Positions 1 to 7,580 are shown, numbered from the stretch's first letter. The stretch is 25,380 nt of DNA from Acidobacteriota bacterium (GCA_030550225.1 JAUQPV010000010.1:1-25380), one strand, 5' to 3'. The notes: generated from the letters alone by a model not told the origin. Translations and numbers: made by a program.

Positions 1-51
1 ATTCGGGCCAGCCTCCTGAAGGACCTCCCTGCCCGCCTGGCCCGCCCGTGA
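1..51 (+). CDS. Possible C-terminal tail of a plus-strand gene (partial)
   Basis: Frame 1 is open from the first base to a TGA at 49-51 and encodes 16 residues, ending in ...LKDLPARLARP. The composition is ordinary for this genome, and a plus-strand gene converging on the HAD gene that ends at 81 would fit the layout. Too little is visible to name a family, and a 51-base open frame is not significant in DNA this GC-rich. Confidence 0.25.
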   Translation: MRASLLKDLPARLARP

Positions 52-80
52 GATGAGGGGGTGTAGAGTGGGTTTCCAAC

Positions 81-1067
81 TCACCCCCGCCATTTGGCAC
101 CTTGGCGATTTCCCTCCACTCCCATCAGGTCAGCGAGGCTTATCCCCTGGACGACTTCCGTCAGGTCCCGGAAGCGGTCGGTGGCAGGGATGTCCGGGAC
201 GGGCGAGGCCTCGTCGTGCACCCGCCAGCGGGCGTGCAGGCCCGCCCGACGGGCACCCCGGTAGTCGAGGTCCGGGTCGTCGCCGACGTGAAGGGCCTCG
301 GCGGGGGCGACGCCGGCCCGGCGGCAGGCCTCGAGGAAGATCGTAGCCTCCGGCTTGGCCGACCCGACGGCCGACGAGTACACGACGACGTCGAGCCAAG
401 GCCCCAGGCCGAGCCGTTCGAGCAAAACCGGCAGGCGGCCGTCGAAGTTCGAGACGACGCCTGTACGGAAGCTCTTCTGTCGAAGCGCCTTCAGGACCTC
501 GAGGGCGGCCGGGTCGAGCCGCCAGACGGCCGGCGTAGCAAAGGTCTCGTAGAGGGCGGCGAAATAGGCGTCGAAGTTGAAGTCGGTACTGGGTGTTGGG
601 TGTCGGGTGTTAGAGAAGGGATGCGGAATGGGATTATCGTAGATTGCAGATTTCGGAGTCGGCGCCTCAACTCCCGGACCCACCTTGGAAGCCTGAGGCG
701 CCTCGTCCTGGGACCAGACGCCCCGGCCGGCCCGACCGGGGCCGTAGTCTGGAGTCCACAGTCCAGGACCGAAGGTCCGGGGTCCGGCGTCCTTTCGTCG
801 GAGGGGGACGCCACAGGCCCGCAGGGTGTCGGCGACGACGGCCCGCCACCAGGCGAATTCGGCGGCCCGTCGGGCATCGTCGGGCAAGTCTCGGGGGAAG
901 GCCAGGGGCGGACGCCGGGGGAAGACCTCGGCGAAGGCCCGTTCGACGGCCACTGCGTCGAGGTCGAGGCCAAAGGCCCGGGCCACGTCGGCATAGACGG
1001 TCCCGACGTCGGGTTCGACGAAGGCCAGGGTCCCGACGAAGTCAAAGAAGACGGTCTTCACCGCCAT
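81..1067 (-). CDS. HAD-superfamily hydrolase (REG-2/HDHD3-like) with a repeat-derived insertion
   Basis: A 328-residue haloacid-dehalogenase-type hydrolase, probably a small-molecule phosphatase; the substrate is unknown. Motif I is FDFVGTL (nucleophile Asp9). The usual second Asp is Val11, as seen in the DAVGTL-type HAD subfamily. Motif II is VVSNFD (Ser206), motif III is SAKPE (Lys238) and motif IV is HVGDDPDLDYRGA (Asp263/Asp264). The cap region is split. Residues 1-90 and 162-328 read as one continuous family member, while residues of about 91-161 are low-complexity and rich in Pro, Gly and Thr, and are encoded by 7-bp tandem repeats (about 585-797). The insertion is in frame, 213 bp. The start overlaps the end of smpB by 10 bases, suggesting translational coupling. 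Without the insertion the protein would be about 257 residues, a normal length. Whether the enlarged protein is active is unknown. Confidence 0.85.
   Translation of the reverse strand: MAVKTVFFDFVGTLAFVEPDVGTVYADVARAFGLDLDAVAVERAFAEVFPRRPPLAFPRDLPDDARRAAEFAWWRAVVADTLRACGVPLRRKDAGPRTFGPGLWTPDYGPGRAGRGVWSQDEAPQASKVGPGVEAPTPKSAIYDNPIPHPFSNTRHPTPSTDFNFDAYFAALYETFATPAVWRLDPAALEVLKALRQKSFRTGVVSNFDGRLPVLLERLGLGPWLDVVVYSSAVGSAKPEATIFLEACRRAGVAPAEALHVGDDPDLDYRGARRAGLHARWRVHDEASPVPDIPATDRFRDLTEVVQGISLADLMGVEGNRQGAKWRG
585..663. repeat. Heptamer tandem array inside the HAD gene (GGTGTYG, then ATTGCAG-like units)
   Basis: Units start at 585, 592, 599, 606, 613, 620 and 627 in strict 7-bp phase. They begin GGTACTG, GGTGTTG, GGTGTCG, GGTGTTA and drift to GATGCGG and AATGGGA. 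After a 2-base slip, phase resumes at 636 (ATCGTAG, ATTGCAG, ATTTCGG, AGTCGGC). Translated on the minus strand it gives the PT/S-rich stretch before residue 162 of the HAD protein. Confidence 0.8.
661..702. repeat. 9-bp perfect inverted repeat inside the HAD insertion
   Basis: GGCGCCTCA at 661-669 is repeated in inverse as TGAGGCGCC at 694-702, with a 24-base loop. It lies between the two heptamer arrays of the HAD insertion and could fold into a hairpin in the mRNA. Confidence 0.6.
746..792. repeat. Heptamer tandem array inside the HAD gene (RGTCYGG units)
   Basis: Units in strict 7-bp phase from 746: AGTCTGG, AGTCCAC, AGTCCAG, GACCGAA, GGTCCGG, GGTCCGG, then a partial CGTCC. The fourth unit is close to an inverted one, giving a small GGACC-GAA-GGTCC hairpin. 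On the minus strand it is read as coding sequence (residues about 92-108 of the HAD protein, including GPGLWTPDYGP). The related unit GGTCTGG recurs at 24430-24457. Confidence 0.85.
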
Positions 1068-1540
1068 CGCTTTAGCTCTTCCTGGACCTCCCGTTCGATG
1101 GCCCGTTGACGGGCGACTTCCCGCTTTTGATGAACCTTCCGGCCCCGGGCCAGGGCGAGCTCGACTTTGATGTAGGGCCCCTTCAGGTAGACCCGCAGGG
1201 GGACGAGCGTCAGGCCCTTTTCCTGAACGCGGCCGGCCAGGCGGAGGATCTCCCGCTTGTGGAGCAGGAGCTTGCGCTCTCGTGTGGGGTCCAACGTCTC
1301 GTGGGTCGAGGCGGCCGCATAGGGCGAGATGTGGCAGTTGACGAGGTAGACCTCGCCGTCCTTGACGCGGGCGAAGCTGTCCCGCAGGTTGATCCGGCCC
1401 GCCCGGGCGGCCTTGACCTCGCTCCCCCGCAGGACGATACCGGCCTCGTAGCGTTCCAAGATTTCGTAGTCATGGAGGGCCTTCCGGTTGACGGCTAAGG
1501 TCTTTTCGGGCAGGGACGGCTTCAGGGCCTTGGCCCGCAT
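1058..1540 (-). CDS. smpB: SsrA-binding protein SmpB
   Basis: SmpB binds tmRNA (SsrA) and brings it to stalled ribosomes for trans-translation. The chosen start gives 160 residues, normal for the family, and follows a good Shine-Dalgarno GGAGG five bases upstream (minus strand). The open frame continues further upstream, but that part is a shadow of the preceding gene. Family signatures are visible: VNRKALHDYEIL near the N-terminus, EAGIVLRGSEVKAAR, NLRDSFARVKDGEVYLVNCHISPY, and the basic tail GRKVHQKREVARQRAIEREV that folds on tmRNA. The start lies inside the end of the upstream hypothetical gene (19-base overlap), and the end overlaps the HAD gene, so the three are probably co-transcribed. 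The ssrA gene is not in the window. Confidence 0.96.
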   Translation of the reverse strand: MRAKALKPSLPEKTLAVNRKALHDYEILERYEAGIVLRGSEVKAARAGRINLRDSFARVKDGEVYLVNCHISPYAAASTHETLDPTRERKLLLHKREILRLAGRVQEKGLTLVPLRVYLKGPYIKVELALARGRKVHQKREVARQRAIEREVQEELKRWR

Positions 1541-2139
1541 AGTGCCTCCGGGAACGGGTGGACTCGCAGGGGGAGGCTCTGGCGGAGCTGGTCCTGCCAG
1601 CGAGGGAACTCCCGGGCGACGGCCTCGTCCAGGAGGCTCTGATGGATAGCATTGTAGACCTGCTCCCAGGGCGGCCGGGTCGCCGGGTCCGGATAGAGCT
1701 GTTCGTACCGCTGGCGAACTTGCTCCGGCGGGATCAAAAGCGTATTTCGAAAGATGCGGTCCCGATAGGATCGCACGGCCAAGATCATCTCCATCACGCG
1801 GCGGAGCAGGGCCGGGTCGAGACGGGCCCCCCACGGCTTCTGACGGACGAAAGCCGTCGTCGTCCGATCGACTTCCTCGGCCGGTGGCCGCTCGAATCCG
1901 TTCTTATAGAGGTAGACGGCCGTGCGGGCGTCCCGCAGGAACTGAAGCCACAGGGGGCCGTCGTTTTGGTACGCCTGCAAGGCCGCCGCCTCGTCCCACT
2001 GCTCCGTCTGGACGCTATACCAGTATACATAGAATTTCCAAGTCCACACGTGGGTGTCGGCCGACAAGATGACCCAGTCGGCGCAGGAAGCGGCGGCTAC
2101 GACGGCCATCAGGCACGACCGAAGGCTCCCCGTCCCCAT
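1522..2139 (-). CDS. Hypothetical secreted protein, weakly like a SurA/PpiC N-terminal chaperone domain
   Basis: A 205-residue protein with no firm family assignment. The N-terminus has a hydrophobic stretch after a short basic start (SLRSCLMAVVAAASCADWVIL), consistent with a signal peptide or anchor; starting at the second Met would also keep it. The rest is helical and rich in Trp, Tyr and Arg. Residues of about 135-195, with IPPEQVRQRYEQLYPDP, a long helix, then LRQSLPLRV, have the rhythm of the SurA/PpiC helical N-domain (a short helix 'eevr..Y', then 'L......LR....V'). No rotamase domain follows. This is inference from pattern only. The 3' end overlaps smpB by 19 bases. A -10-like TATGAT (minus strand, 2169-2164) lies about 25 bases before the start. 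Confidence 0.6.
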   Translation of the reverse strand: MGTGSLRSCLMAVVAAASCADWVILSADTHVWTWKFYVYWYSVQTEQWDEAAALQAYQNDGPLWLQFLRDARTAVYLYKNGFERPPAEEVDRTTTAFVRQKPWGARLDPALLRRVMEMILAVRSYRDRIFRNTLLIPPEQVRQRYEQLYPDPATRPPWEQVYNAIHQSLLDEAVAREFPRWQDQLRQSLPLRVHPFPEALCGPRP

Positions 2140-2384
2140 GGGGTTCGGCTCCCCCCTTCATGGATCATAGCCGTTCGGTTCATGAAAATGATGTCCGAAT
2201 GGCCTTTTCCAGCGCCCCGGGAAGCACGGTTCTGCAACCACCCGGCAGATGGGCAGGTCGGCCGATAGGCATATAGAGCCCTGGATGGGGAAGATGCGGC
2301 CTCAGGGCTTTTTGACTATCTGCCCATCTGCCGAACTGCCTATCTGCCGAGGTAAGGACCAAGCGCCGGCCGCTGACCCGGGCC
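2140..2384. other. Spacer between rbfA and the hypothetical gene, filled by an inverted repeat pair
   Basis: This 245-base spacer holds no convincing gene. Nearest the hypothetical gene there is a possible minus-strand -10 box (TATGAT, 2169-2164) without a clear -35. The middle is taken by two inverted heptamer arrays (separate entries). Transcription from rbfA would run through the pair, so it would form the 3' end of the rimP-nusA-infB-rbfA message or the leader of the next one. Confidence 0.5.
2244..2348. repeat. Inverted pair of heptamer arrays (GGCAGAT-like) forming a long imperfect hairpin
   Basis: The left array, 2244-2278, runs GGCAGAT, GGGCAGG, TCGGCCG, ATAGGCA, TATAGAG. The right array, 2314-2348, is the inverse: GACTATC, TGCCCAT, CTGCCGA, ACTGCCT, ATCTGCC. 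Aligned as inverted copies the arms agree at 28 of 33 positions, and some mismatches become G-U pairs in RNA. Inside lies a second 7-bp stem, AGCCCTG (2277-2283) and CAGGGCT (2303-2309), followed by five T on the plus strand. Confidence 0.85.
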
Positions 2385-2729
2385 TCATCCGACGGAGGGC
2401 GCTCCATAGCGGAGGCGGATTTCGGCGGCTCGGGGATCCGATACATGGAGGAACTGGAGCTCCGGGACGGTCCGTAAGTACATCGCCTTGCCGAGGAACC
2501 CCCGGAGGCGGCCTTGGACTTCCGTCAGGGCTGTCCGAGCCTCTCGAGCCATTCGTTCATCCCCAAGAACGTCAAAAATGACGTAGGCCGTCCGGCCGTC
2601 CGGTGTCAGGTGGACTTCCTGGACGGTGACCCACTGGAGACGGGGGTCGCTGAACTCTTGCAAGAGAATCTGAGCGAGCTTCTGGTGGATCTCACTGGCG
2701 ATCTTGCGGAGAGTCCGCCGCTGGATCAT
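2385..2729 (-). CDS. rbfA: Ribosome-binding factor A
   Basis: RbfA is a single KH-like-domain protein that binds the 30S subunit during late 16S rRNA maturation. The start MIQRRTLRKIASEIHQ gives 114 residues, typical for the family; the longer open frame upstream is a shadow of infB. The ATG overlaps the infB stop as ATGA (2726-2729), a classic coupling overlap, with a purine-rich GAGGGCGG just upstream inside infB. Family features are the N-terminal helix RKIASEIHQKLAQIL, DPRLQWVTVQEVHLTPDGRTAYVIFDVLG, and the helix ALTEVQGRLRGFLGKAMYLRTVPELQF. It is the last gene of rimP-nusA-infB-rbfA; truB and rpsO, which often follow, are absent here. Confidence 0.95.
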   Translation of the reverse strand: MIQRRTLRKIASEIHQKLAQILLQEFSDPRLQWVTVQEVHLTPDGRTAYVIFDVLGDERMAREARTALTEVQGRLRGFLGKAMYLRTVPELQFLHVSDPRAAEIRLRYGAPSVG

Positions 2730-5494
2730 GAAGCCGCCCTCGCCGGGGCATAGGGTTCCGGCACGGCGACCTCCTGGACCGTGTAGACCTCGATGAGGTC
2801 GCCCTCCTTGATGTCCTGGAAGTTCATCAGGGTCAGGCCGCACTCATAGCCCTGGGGGACCTCGCGGACGTCTTCCTTGAAGCGGCGCAGGGTGTTGATC
2901 CGGCCGTCGTAGACGACGACCTGGTCCCGAATCAGGCGGGCCCGCTCACCCCGGACGACCTTCCCCTCCCGGACAAAGCAACCGGCGACGACGCCGACCT
3001 CTTTGATCCGGAAGGTCTGGCGGACCTCGGCGACGCCGAGGACCTGTTCGACCTTCTGGGGCTTCAGCATACCGCGGACGGCGTTCTTGATATCCTCGAC
3101 GGCGTCGTAGATGACGTTGTAGTAACGGATTTCGACGCCTTCCTGCTCGGCCTGTTCCCGGGCCTTCTTGTCGGGGCGGACGTTGAAGCCCAGGATGACG
3201 GCGTCGCTGGCGGCCGCCAAGAGGACGTCGCCGGTGCTGATCCCGCCGACACCGGCATGGACGATATCCAGACGGACCTGCTCGATGCTGAGTTCCTCGA
3301 GGGCCTTCTGGAGGGCCTCGAGCGAGCCCTGCGTGTCAGCCTTCAGCAAGAGGTTCAGGGCCTGGACTTCCCGACCGGCCTGGACCTGGGCGGCGATGTC
3401 CTCCAGGCGGGCCCGGCGGGCCAGACGGAGCTGTTCCTTCATCCGCTCCTGCCGGAGTTGGGCGATCCGACGGGCCTTCGTCTCGTCCCGGAGGACCTGG
3501 AAGGTATCTCCGGCCTGGGGGAGGTCCTCAAAGCCCAGGACCTCGACGGGCGTCGAGGGGGGTGCCTCCGACAGGCGCTGGCCCCGGTCGTTGAACATGG
3601 CCCGGACCCGGCCCCAGGTCGCCCCGGCGACGAACACGTCACCGACCCGGAGCGTCCCGTTTTGGACCAAGACCGTTGCCACGACCCCTCGCTTGGAGTC
3701 CAACTTGGACTCCAGGATGATGCCACGGCCGGGCAGTTTCGGATTCGCCCGCAGGTCGGCCAGGTCCGCGACCAGGAGGACCATCTCCAGGAGTTCCTCG
3801 ATGCCGGTACCCTGCTTGGCGGAGATGGGGACGGCGATGGTCTGGCCGCCCCATTCTTCGACGACCAGACCGACCTGGGCGAGCTGGCGCTTGACCTTCT
3901 CGGGGTCGGCGTTCGGCTTGTCCATCTTGTTGATGGCGACGACGATGGGACAGCCGGCGGCCCGGGCGTGGTCGATGGCCTCGATAGTCTGGGGCATGAC
4001 ACCGTCATCGGCGGCGACGACGAGGATGACGATGTCCGTCGCCTTGGCCCCGCGGGCCCGCATCTGGGTGAAGGCCTCATGGCCAGGCGTGTCGATGAAG
4101 GTGATCTTCCGGCCGCGGACCTCGACCTGGTAGGCTCCGATCTTCTGGGTGATCCCGCCGGCTTCCTGGGCGGCGACGTTGGTCTTCCGGATCGTGTCGA
4201 GGAGCGTCGTCTTGCCGTGGTCGACGTGGCCCATGACGGTCACGACAGGGGGCCGAGGGACCCGGTCCTCGGGCCGGTCCTCGACGGCCTCCTCGAGGAG
4301 GAGCTCCTCCTCGACCGAGACAGGCCGGGCGATATAGCCGAACATCTCGGCGACTTCGACGGCCAGGTCCATCGGGACCGTCTGGGTCAAGGTCATCAGG
4401 TGGCCCTTTTTCAGGAGGGCCTTGATGAGAATCGGGGCCTTCACGTTCAGGCGTTGGGCCAAGTCCTTGACGGTGATACCTTCAGGGATCGTGATCTCCT
4501 GGATTTCCGTGACGGCCCGGGGCAGGAAGTCCTCTTCCCGACGCTTGGGCAAGACGAGTTCCTTTTCCCGCTCCCGAATGCGGGCCAGTTCCCGTTCCTC
4601 CTCTTCCTTCGTCCGGGGCCGCTTCCGTTCGACCTTCGGGGGCGGCGGCGGGACAAAAGGTCGGTGAAGGTCCGATACAGGCGGACCGCCCGCTTGCGTC
4701 GAGGCCCGATGCCACTCGCCGAGTCGAGCACCGGACGCCCGGGCCGGGGACGTCTGGGCCGGGCGGTCGCCCATCCTCACGTAGTCCCGGCGCTCCTTCA
4801 CCCGGCGAAGTTCCTCTCGGAAGGCCCGTTTGTGGGGTCGGGTCTCCCGGGCCATGTAGCGCTCTTCAGGCGGTCGCTCGGGAATCCGTTCCGGCCCGGG
4901 GGGCGTCTCCGGGCGAGGGGCCTCCAGGCGGGCTTCTCGCTCCCGCCGTTCCTCTCGCCGCTCCGGGCGGCGCTCCGGGCGTTCTTCCCGCCGCGGGGGT
5001 CGGGGCGGACGCTCCGGCGGAGCCGGCCGGACCGGCGAGGGTTCGACAGACGGCGGGGATTCGACGGACGGCGGGGGCGCTTGCAGGGTCTCTGGCGTCA
5101 CCGAAACCGGCGGGGCCTCGACCGAGACGGCCGATACCGGGGTGACGGGGACTTCCGACGGCCGGGGCGTCACGGGTTCAACGGCCACCGGGGCCGGCTC
5201 GGCCGGCGGGACCGGGACCGACGGTGGGGCCGGCGGCTCGACGACCGGCGGCGGAGGCGGCGTCACCTCGACGGGGACCGTCGCCGGGGCCTCCTCGACG
5301 GGTACCTCTTTGGGTTCCTCCTTCGGGGTGACGGAAAGAATTCCCTCCCGAATATAGTAATCCCGTACCTTGCGGGCGACGTCCGCGTCGATGACGCTGG
5401 CGTGAGACGTCACCAGAATGCCCATCCCGTTTAGGATGGTGATGACTTCCTTGCTGGGGCGGCCCAGCTCACGGGCTAACTCGAAGACACGCAT
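2726..5494 (-). CDS. infB: Translation initiation factor IF-2
   Basis: A GTPase that places initiator tRNA on the 30S subunit and promotes subunit joining. It has 922 residues, a long bacterial IF-2. The N-terminal IF2_N domain spans about 1-50 (MRVFELARELGRPSKEVI). A disordered linker of about 55-240 is rich in Pro, Val and Glu and then in Arg and Glu. A second IF2_N domain is at about 330-400 (ITIPEGITVKDLAQRL). The G domain begins near 415 with GHVDHGKT (G1), AGGITQKIG (G2), DTPGH (G3), NKMD (G4) and SAK (G5). Domains II to IV follow, ending in the fMet-tRNA-binding C2 domain with VREGKVVRG and the C-terminal GYECGL. The SD GAGGA lies 10 bases before the ATG. It overlaps rbfA by 4 bases. 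The spacer to nusA holds an inverted heptamer repeat that would sit in the infB leader. Confidence 0.98.
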   Translation of the reverse strand: MRVFELARELGRPSKEVITILNGMGILVTSHASVIDADVARKVRDYYIREGILSVTPKEEPKEVPVEEAPATVPVEVTPPPPPVVEPPAPPSVPVPPAEPAPVAVEPVTPRPSEVPVTPVSAVSVEAPPVSVTPETLQAPPPSVESPPSVEPSPVRPAPPERPPRPPRREERPERRPERREERREREARLEAPRPETPPGPERIPERPPEERYMARETRPHKRAFREELRRVKERRDYVRMGDRPAQTSPARASGARLGEWHRASTQAGGPPVSDLHRPFVPPPPPKVERKRPRTKEEEERELARIREREKELVLPKRREEDFLPRAVTEIQEITIPEGITVKDLAQRLNVKAPILIKALLKKGHLMTLTQTVPMDLAVEVAEMFGYIARPVSVEEELLLEEAVEDRPEDRVPRPPVVTVMGHVDHGKTTLLDTIRKTNVAAQEAGGITQKIGAYQVEVRGRKITFIDTPGHEAFTQMRARGAKATDIVILVVAADDGVMPQTIEAIDHARAAGCPIVVAINKMDKPNADPEKVKRQLAQVGLVVEEWGGQTIAVPISAKQGTGIEELLEMVLLVADLADLRANPKLPGRGIILESKLDSKRGVVATVLVQNGTLRVGDVFVAGATWGRVRAMFNDRGQRLSEAPPSTPVEVLGFEDLPQAGDTFQVLRDETKARRIAQLRQERMKEQLRLARRARLEDIAAQVQAGREVQALNLLLKADTQGSLEALQKALEELSIEQVRLDIVHAGVGGISTGDVLLAAASDAVILGFNVRPDKKAREQAEQEGVEIRYYNVIYDAVEDIKNAVRGMLKPQKVEQVLGVAEVRQTFRIKEVGVVAGCFVREGKVVRGERARLIRDQVVVYDGRINTLRRFKEDVREVPQGYECGLTLMNFQDIKEGDLIEVYTVQEVAVPEPYAPARAAS

Positions 5495-5508
5495 AAATCT
5501 TCATTCCT

Positions 5509-5602
5509 CGTGACGGCGTGATGGCGTGACGACGTGAAGAATCCGGCTACCCCACGGCCACCGGCCGGACCGCAGGCCGCGTCACGCCGTCACGTCATCA
5601 CG
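5509..5602. repeat. Inverted pair of heptamer arrays (GCGTGAY units) in the infB-nusA spacer
   Basis: The left array starts at 5509: CGTGACG, GCGTGAT, GGCGTGA, CGACGTG. The right array, 5579-5602, is the inverse form (TCACGCC, GTCACGT, CATCACG). Taking the right arm as its reverse complement, 20 of 24 positions match the left arm, and two of the four differences become G-U pairs in RNA. The loop is about 45 bases. The pair fills nearly the whole spacer between nusA (stop at 5607) and infB (start at 5494), so it lies inside the polycistronic message. Confidence 0.85.
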
Positions 5603-5606
5603 AAGC

Positions 5607-6905
5607 TTACGAGGCGGCCGTCGTCGACTCCGTCGGTTGAGTCTTGTAGCGGCCTCGGGTAAACGCCCGAAGGGCTTCCTTGATCGTCCGGGCCGTCTCC
5701 GGCGTCATGCCCGGGACTTCCATCAACTCGGCGATGCCCGCCTGGATCAGGGGCATCAGCCGGTCGTACCCCCGCTCGATCATCCGCTGAATCAGGCCCT
5801 CGTCGACCTGATGATAGGTCCGAAGGATGCGATAGAACTCCTCGACCGACGGGGTCACACCGAACTGGCCCTCCTTCTCGCTGGCCCGGATGACCTCGAT
5901 GCGCCAGCCGACGAGCCGGGAGGCCAGCTTCACGTTCTGGCCGTTCTTCCCGATGGCGATGGACAGCTGTTCGTCCGCCACGACGGCTTCGAGGACCCGC
6001 TCCTCTTCGTCCAGGACGTGGACCTCCAGGACTTTCGCCGGCTTGAGGGCATTGGCGGCAAACTCGCAGATATTGTCCGACCACTGGATCACGTCAATGC
6101 GCTCGCCGTGGAGCTCATTCATGATGGCCTGGATGCGGGTGCCCTTCACGCCCACGCAGGCCCCGACCGGATCGATGTGGGGACTCTTCGAGTAGACGGC
6201 GACCTTCGCCCGCTCTCCGGGTTCCCGTACGATGCGGACGACCTCGACGAGGCCCTTAAAGATTTCCTCGATCTCCATCTCCATCAGGCGGTAGATGAAG
6301 TCCGGGTGGACCCGGGAGACGACGAGTTGGGGCTCCTCATGTTCGTACACCTTCACCAGCAGGGCGCGCACGTACTGGCCCCGCTCGAAACGGTCCCGGG
6401 GGAGCTGAAACTCCTTGGGGAGTAGGGCCTCCGTATCGGGCAGGTCCAGGGTCACGTCGCCCTTCCAAACGGCTTTCACCGTGCCCGTCACGATGCGGCC
6501 GACCTGGTCTTTGTAAATCCGAGCGATCTTCTGCCGTTCCGCCTCCCGGACCTTGTGAAGGATGACCCGCTTGGCGATCTGGACGGCCTTGAGGCGGGAG
6601 AGTAAGTCACCCGGGTAGGGGACCTCGACCTCCTCCCCGACCTGCACGTCGGGCTTCCAGTGTTGGGCCTCCTCGATAGAAATCTCCACGTCCGGATGCT
6701 GAACCGACTCGACGACCCGCTTGCGGACCAGTAGATGGATCGTCCCCTCTTGGCGGTCCAGCCGAACAGAAAGCCGCTCCTTCGGCCGGGCCAGCCGACG
6801 AGAGGCCGTCAAGACAGCGTCCTCGATGGCCTCGATGAGGTACCCCGGGTCGATACCCTTCTCCCGGGAGACCTGCTCGATGGCCGTGATCAACTCCTTG
6901 CTCAT
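5607..6905 (-). CDS. nusA: Transcription termination/antitermination factor NusA
   Basis: NusA binds RNA polymerase and nascent RNA and modulates pausing, termination and antitermination. The 432 residues hold the standard order: N-terminal RNAP-binding domain (1-130, MSKELITAIEQVSREKGID), S1 domain (about 135-200, GRIVTGTVKAVWKGDVTLDL), KH1 (about 230-280, with HIDPVGACVGVKGTRIQ) and KH2 (about 305-345, IAIGKNGQNVKLASRL). A short helix-hairpin-helix tail (about 380-415, IAELMEVPGMTPETA) replaces the two acidic repeats of E. coli NusA. The SD-like GAGGA sits just before the ATG. It lies between rimP (38-base gap) and infB in the usual conserved order. Confidence 0.97.
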   Translation of the reverse strand: MSKELITAIEQVSREKGIDPGYLIEAIEDAVLTASRRLARPKERLSVRLDRQEGTIHLLVRKRVVESVQHPDVEISIEEAQHWKPDVQVGEEVEVPYPGDLLSRLKAVQIAKRVILHKVREAERQKIARIYKDQVGRIVTGTVKAVWKGDVTLDLPDTEALLPKEFQLPRDRFERGQYVRALLVKVYEHEEPQLVVSRVHPDFIYRLMEMEIEEIFKGLVEVVRIVREPGERAKVAVYSKSPHIDPVGACVGVKGTRIQAIMNELHGERIDVIQWSDNICEFAANALKPAKVLEVHVLDEEERVLEAVVADEQLSIAIGKNGQNVKLASRLVGWRIEVIRASEKEGQFGVTPSVEEFYRILRTYHQVDEGLIQRMIERGYDRLMPLIQAGIAELMEVPGMTPETARTIKEALRAFTRGRYKTQPTESTTAAS

Positions 6906-6943
6906 CGTCCTCAGCCTGTCGGTCTCGATTTTTCGACAAAAAT

Positions 6944-7438
6944 TTAAGACTCCACGGAGTTATCTGCCAGATGCACACGGATCACATCCTGCCACGGGAT
7001 GTTCAGGCTACGGTCGGCGTCCGTCTGGAGCCGAATCCCCGTCGGGTCGGCTTCTCGAAGCGTGCCCCGCCAGATGACCGGCCCGCCCGAAGCCGACCGA
7101 CCGAGGACCCGGACCGACCGACCGAGGGCCCAGCGAAACTCCCGCGCCGTGCGGAGCTCCCGTCCCACGCCCGGCGAGGAGACCTGCAGGCGCCAGTCCC
7201 CCGTCAGGAACTCGTCCCAGGGGACCTGGGCCTGAAGGGCCTGGGTCGCCCGTACGCACATGGCCACATTCACGCCCCGGGGATGGTCGATGGTTACCGC
7301 GACCAGCGTAAAGCGGCCCTGTTTGACCTGGCAATCGACCAGGGTCAAGCCCATCGAACGCAGGACGGCTTCGATATGTTCTTCCAAGGCCTGCCACGGG
7401 CGCGGCGCAAAAGGATCCCCTTTCATCGTCCACACCAT
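6944..7438 (-). CDS. rimP: Ribosome maturation factor RimP
   Basis: RimP assists 30S maturation. As drawn it has 164 residues, close to the family norm. The N-terminal alpha/beta domain includes GLTLVDCQVKQGRFTLVAVTID and the hallmark RLQVSSPGVGRELRTAREF. The C-terminal SH3-like domain follows from about 100 (GRSVRVLGR...WRGTLREADPTGI). A second Met at residue 5 (7426) is an alternative start; no strong SD is visible for either. It is the first gene of the rimP-nusA-infB-rbfA operon and diverges from rpiB across a 142-base region with promoter-like boxes. Confidence 0.94.
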   Translation of the reverse strand: MVWTMKGDPFAPRPWQALEEHIEAVLRSMGLTLVDCQVKQGRFTLVAVTIDHPRGVNVAMCVRATQALQAQVPWDEFLTGDWRLQVSSPGVGRELRTAREFRWALGRSVRVLGRSASGGPVIWRGTLREADPTGIRLQTDADRSLNIPWQDVIRVHLADNSVES

Positions 7439-7451
7439 ACCCGGGGATCGG

Positions 7452-7486
7452 TTCTAATTTACGGTATCCCGTGGAATAATGCAAAC
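7452..7486 (-). promoter_or_regulatory. Possible promoter for rimP-nusA-infB-rbfA
   Basis: On the minus strand TTGCAT is followed, after 17 bases, by TAAATT, and the rimP ATG lies about 20 bases further on. Spacing is ideal, but the hexamers match the sigma-70 consensus only partly (about 3/6 and 4/6). The divergent spacer makes a promoter here likely; the exact boxes are inference. Confidence 0.35.
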
Positions 7487-7538
7487 GGCCGGTCGGGAGA
7501 CGGCGCCATGACTGGCGACGTTTCAGCCGGATCGCTAC

Positions 7539-7546
7539 TATATTAT
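7539..7546 (+). promoter_or_regulatory. Possible -10 element for rpiB
   Basis: TATATTAT contains two overlapping near-consensus -10 hexamers (each 5/6 to TATAAT) about 35 bases before the rpiB ATG, in an AT-rich patch within GC-rich DNA. No convincing -35 hexamer is seen at 16-18 bases upstream. Confidence 0.35.
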
Positions 7547-7580
7547 CGTCGTTAGCATTCGAATGGCGGAGGCTTGAGGT

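Noticed and set aside
2277..2313. Intrinsic terminator (7-bp stem followed by five T).
   Set aside because: The T-run follows the stem only on the plus strand, while both flanking genes run on the minus strand. Read from rbfA, the T-run would be an A-run before the stem.
3257..5434. A 725-codon plus-strand open frame opposite infB.
   Set aside because: Antisense shadow of IF-2, with low-complexity Asp/Gly/Arg/Leu content and no family features. The same holds for long antisense frames opposite nusA, tsaD and the lol gene.
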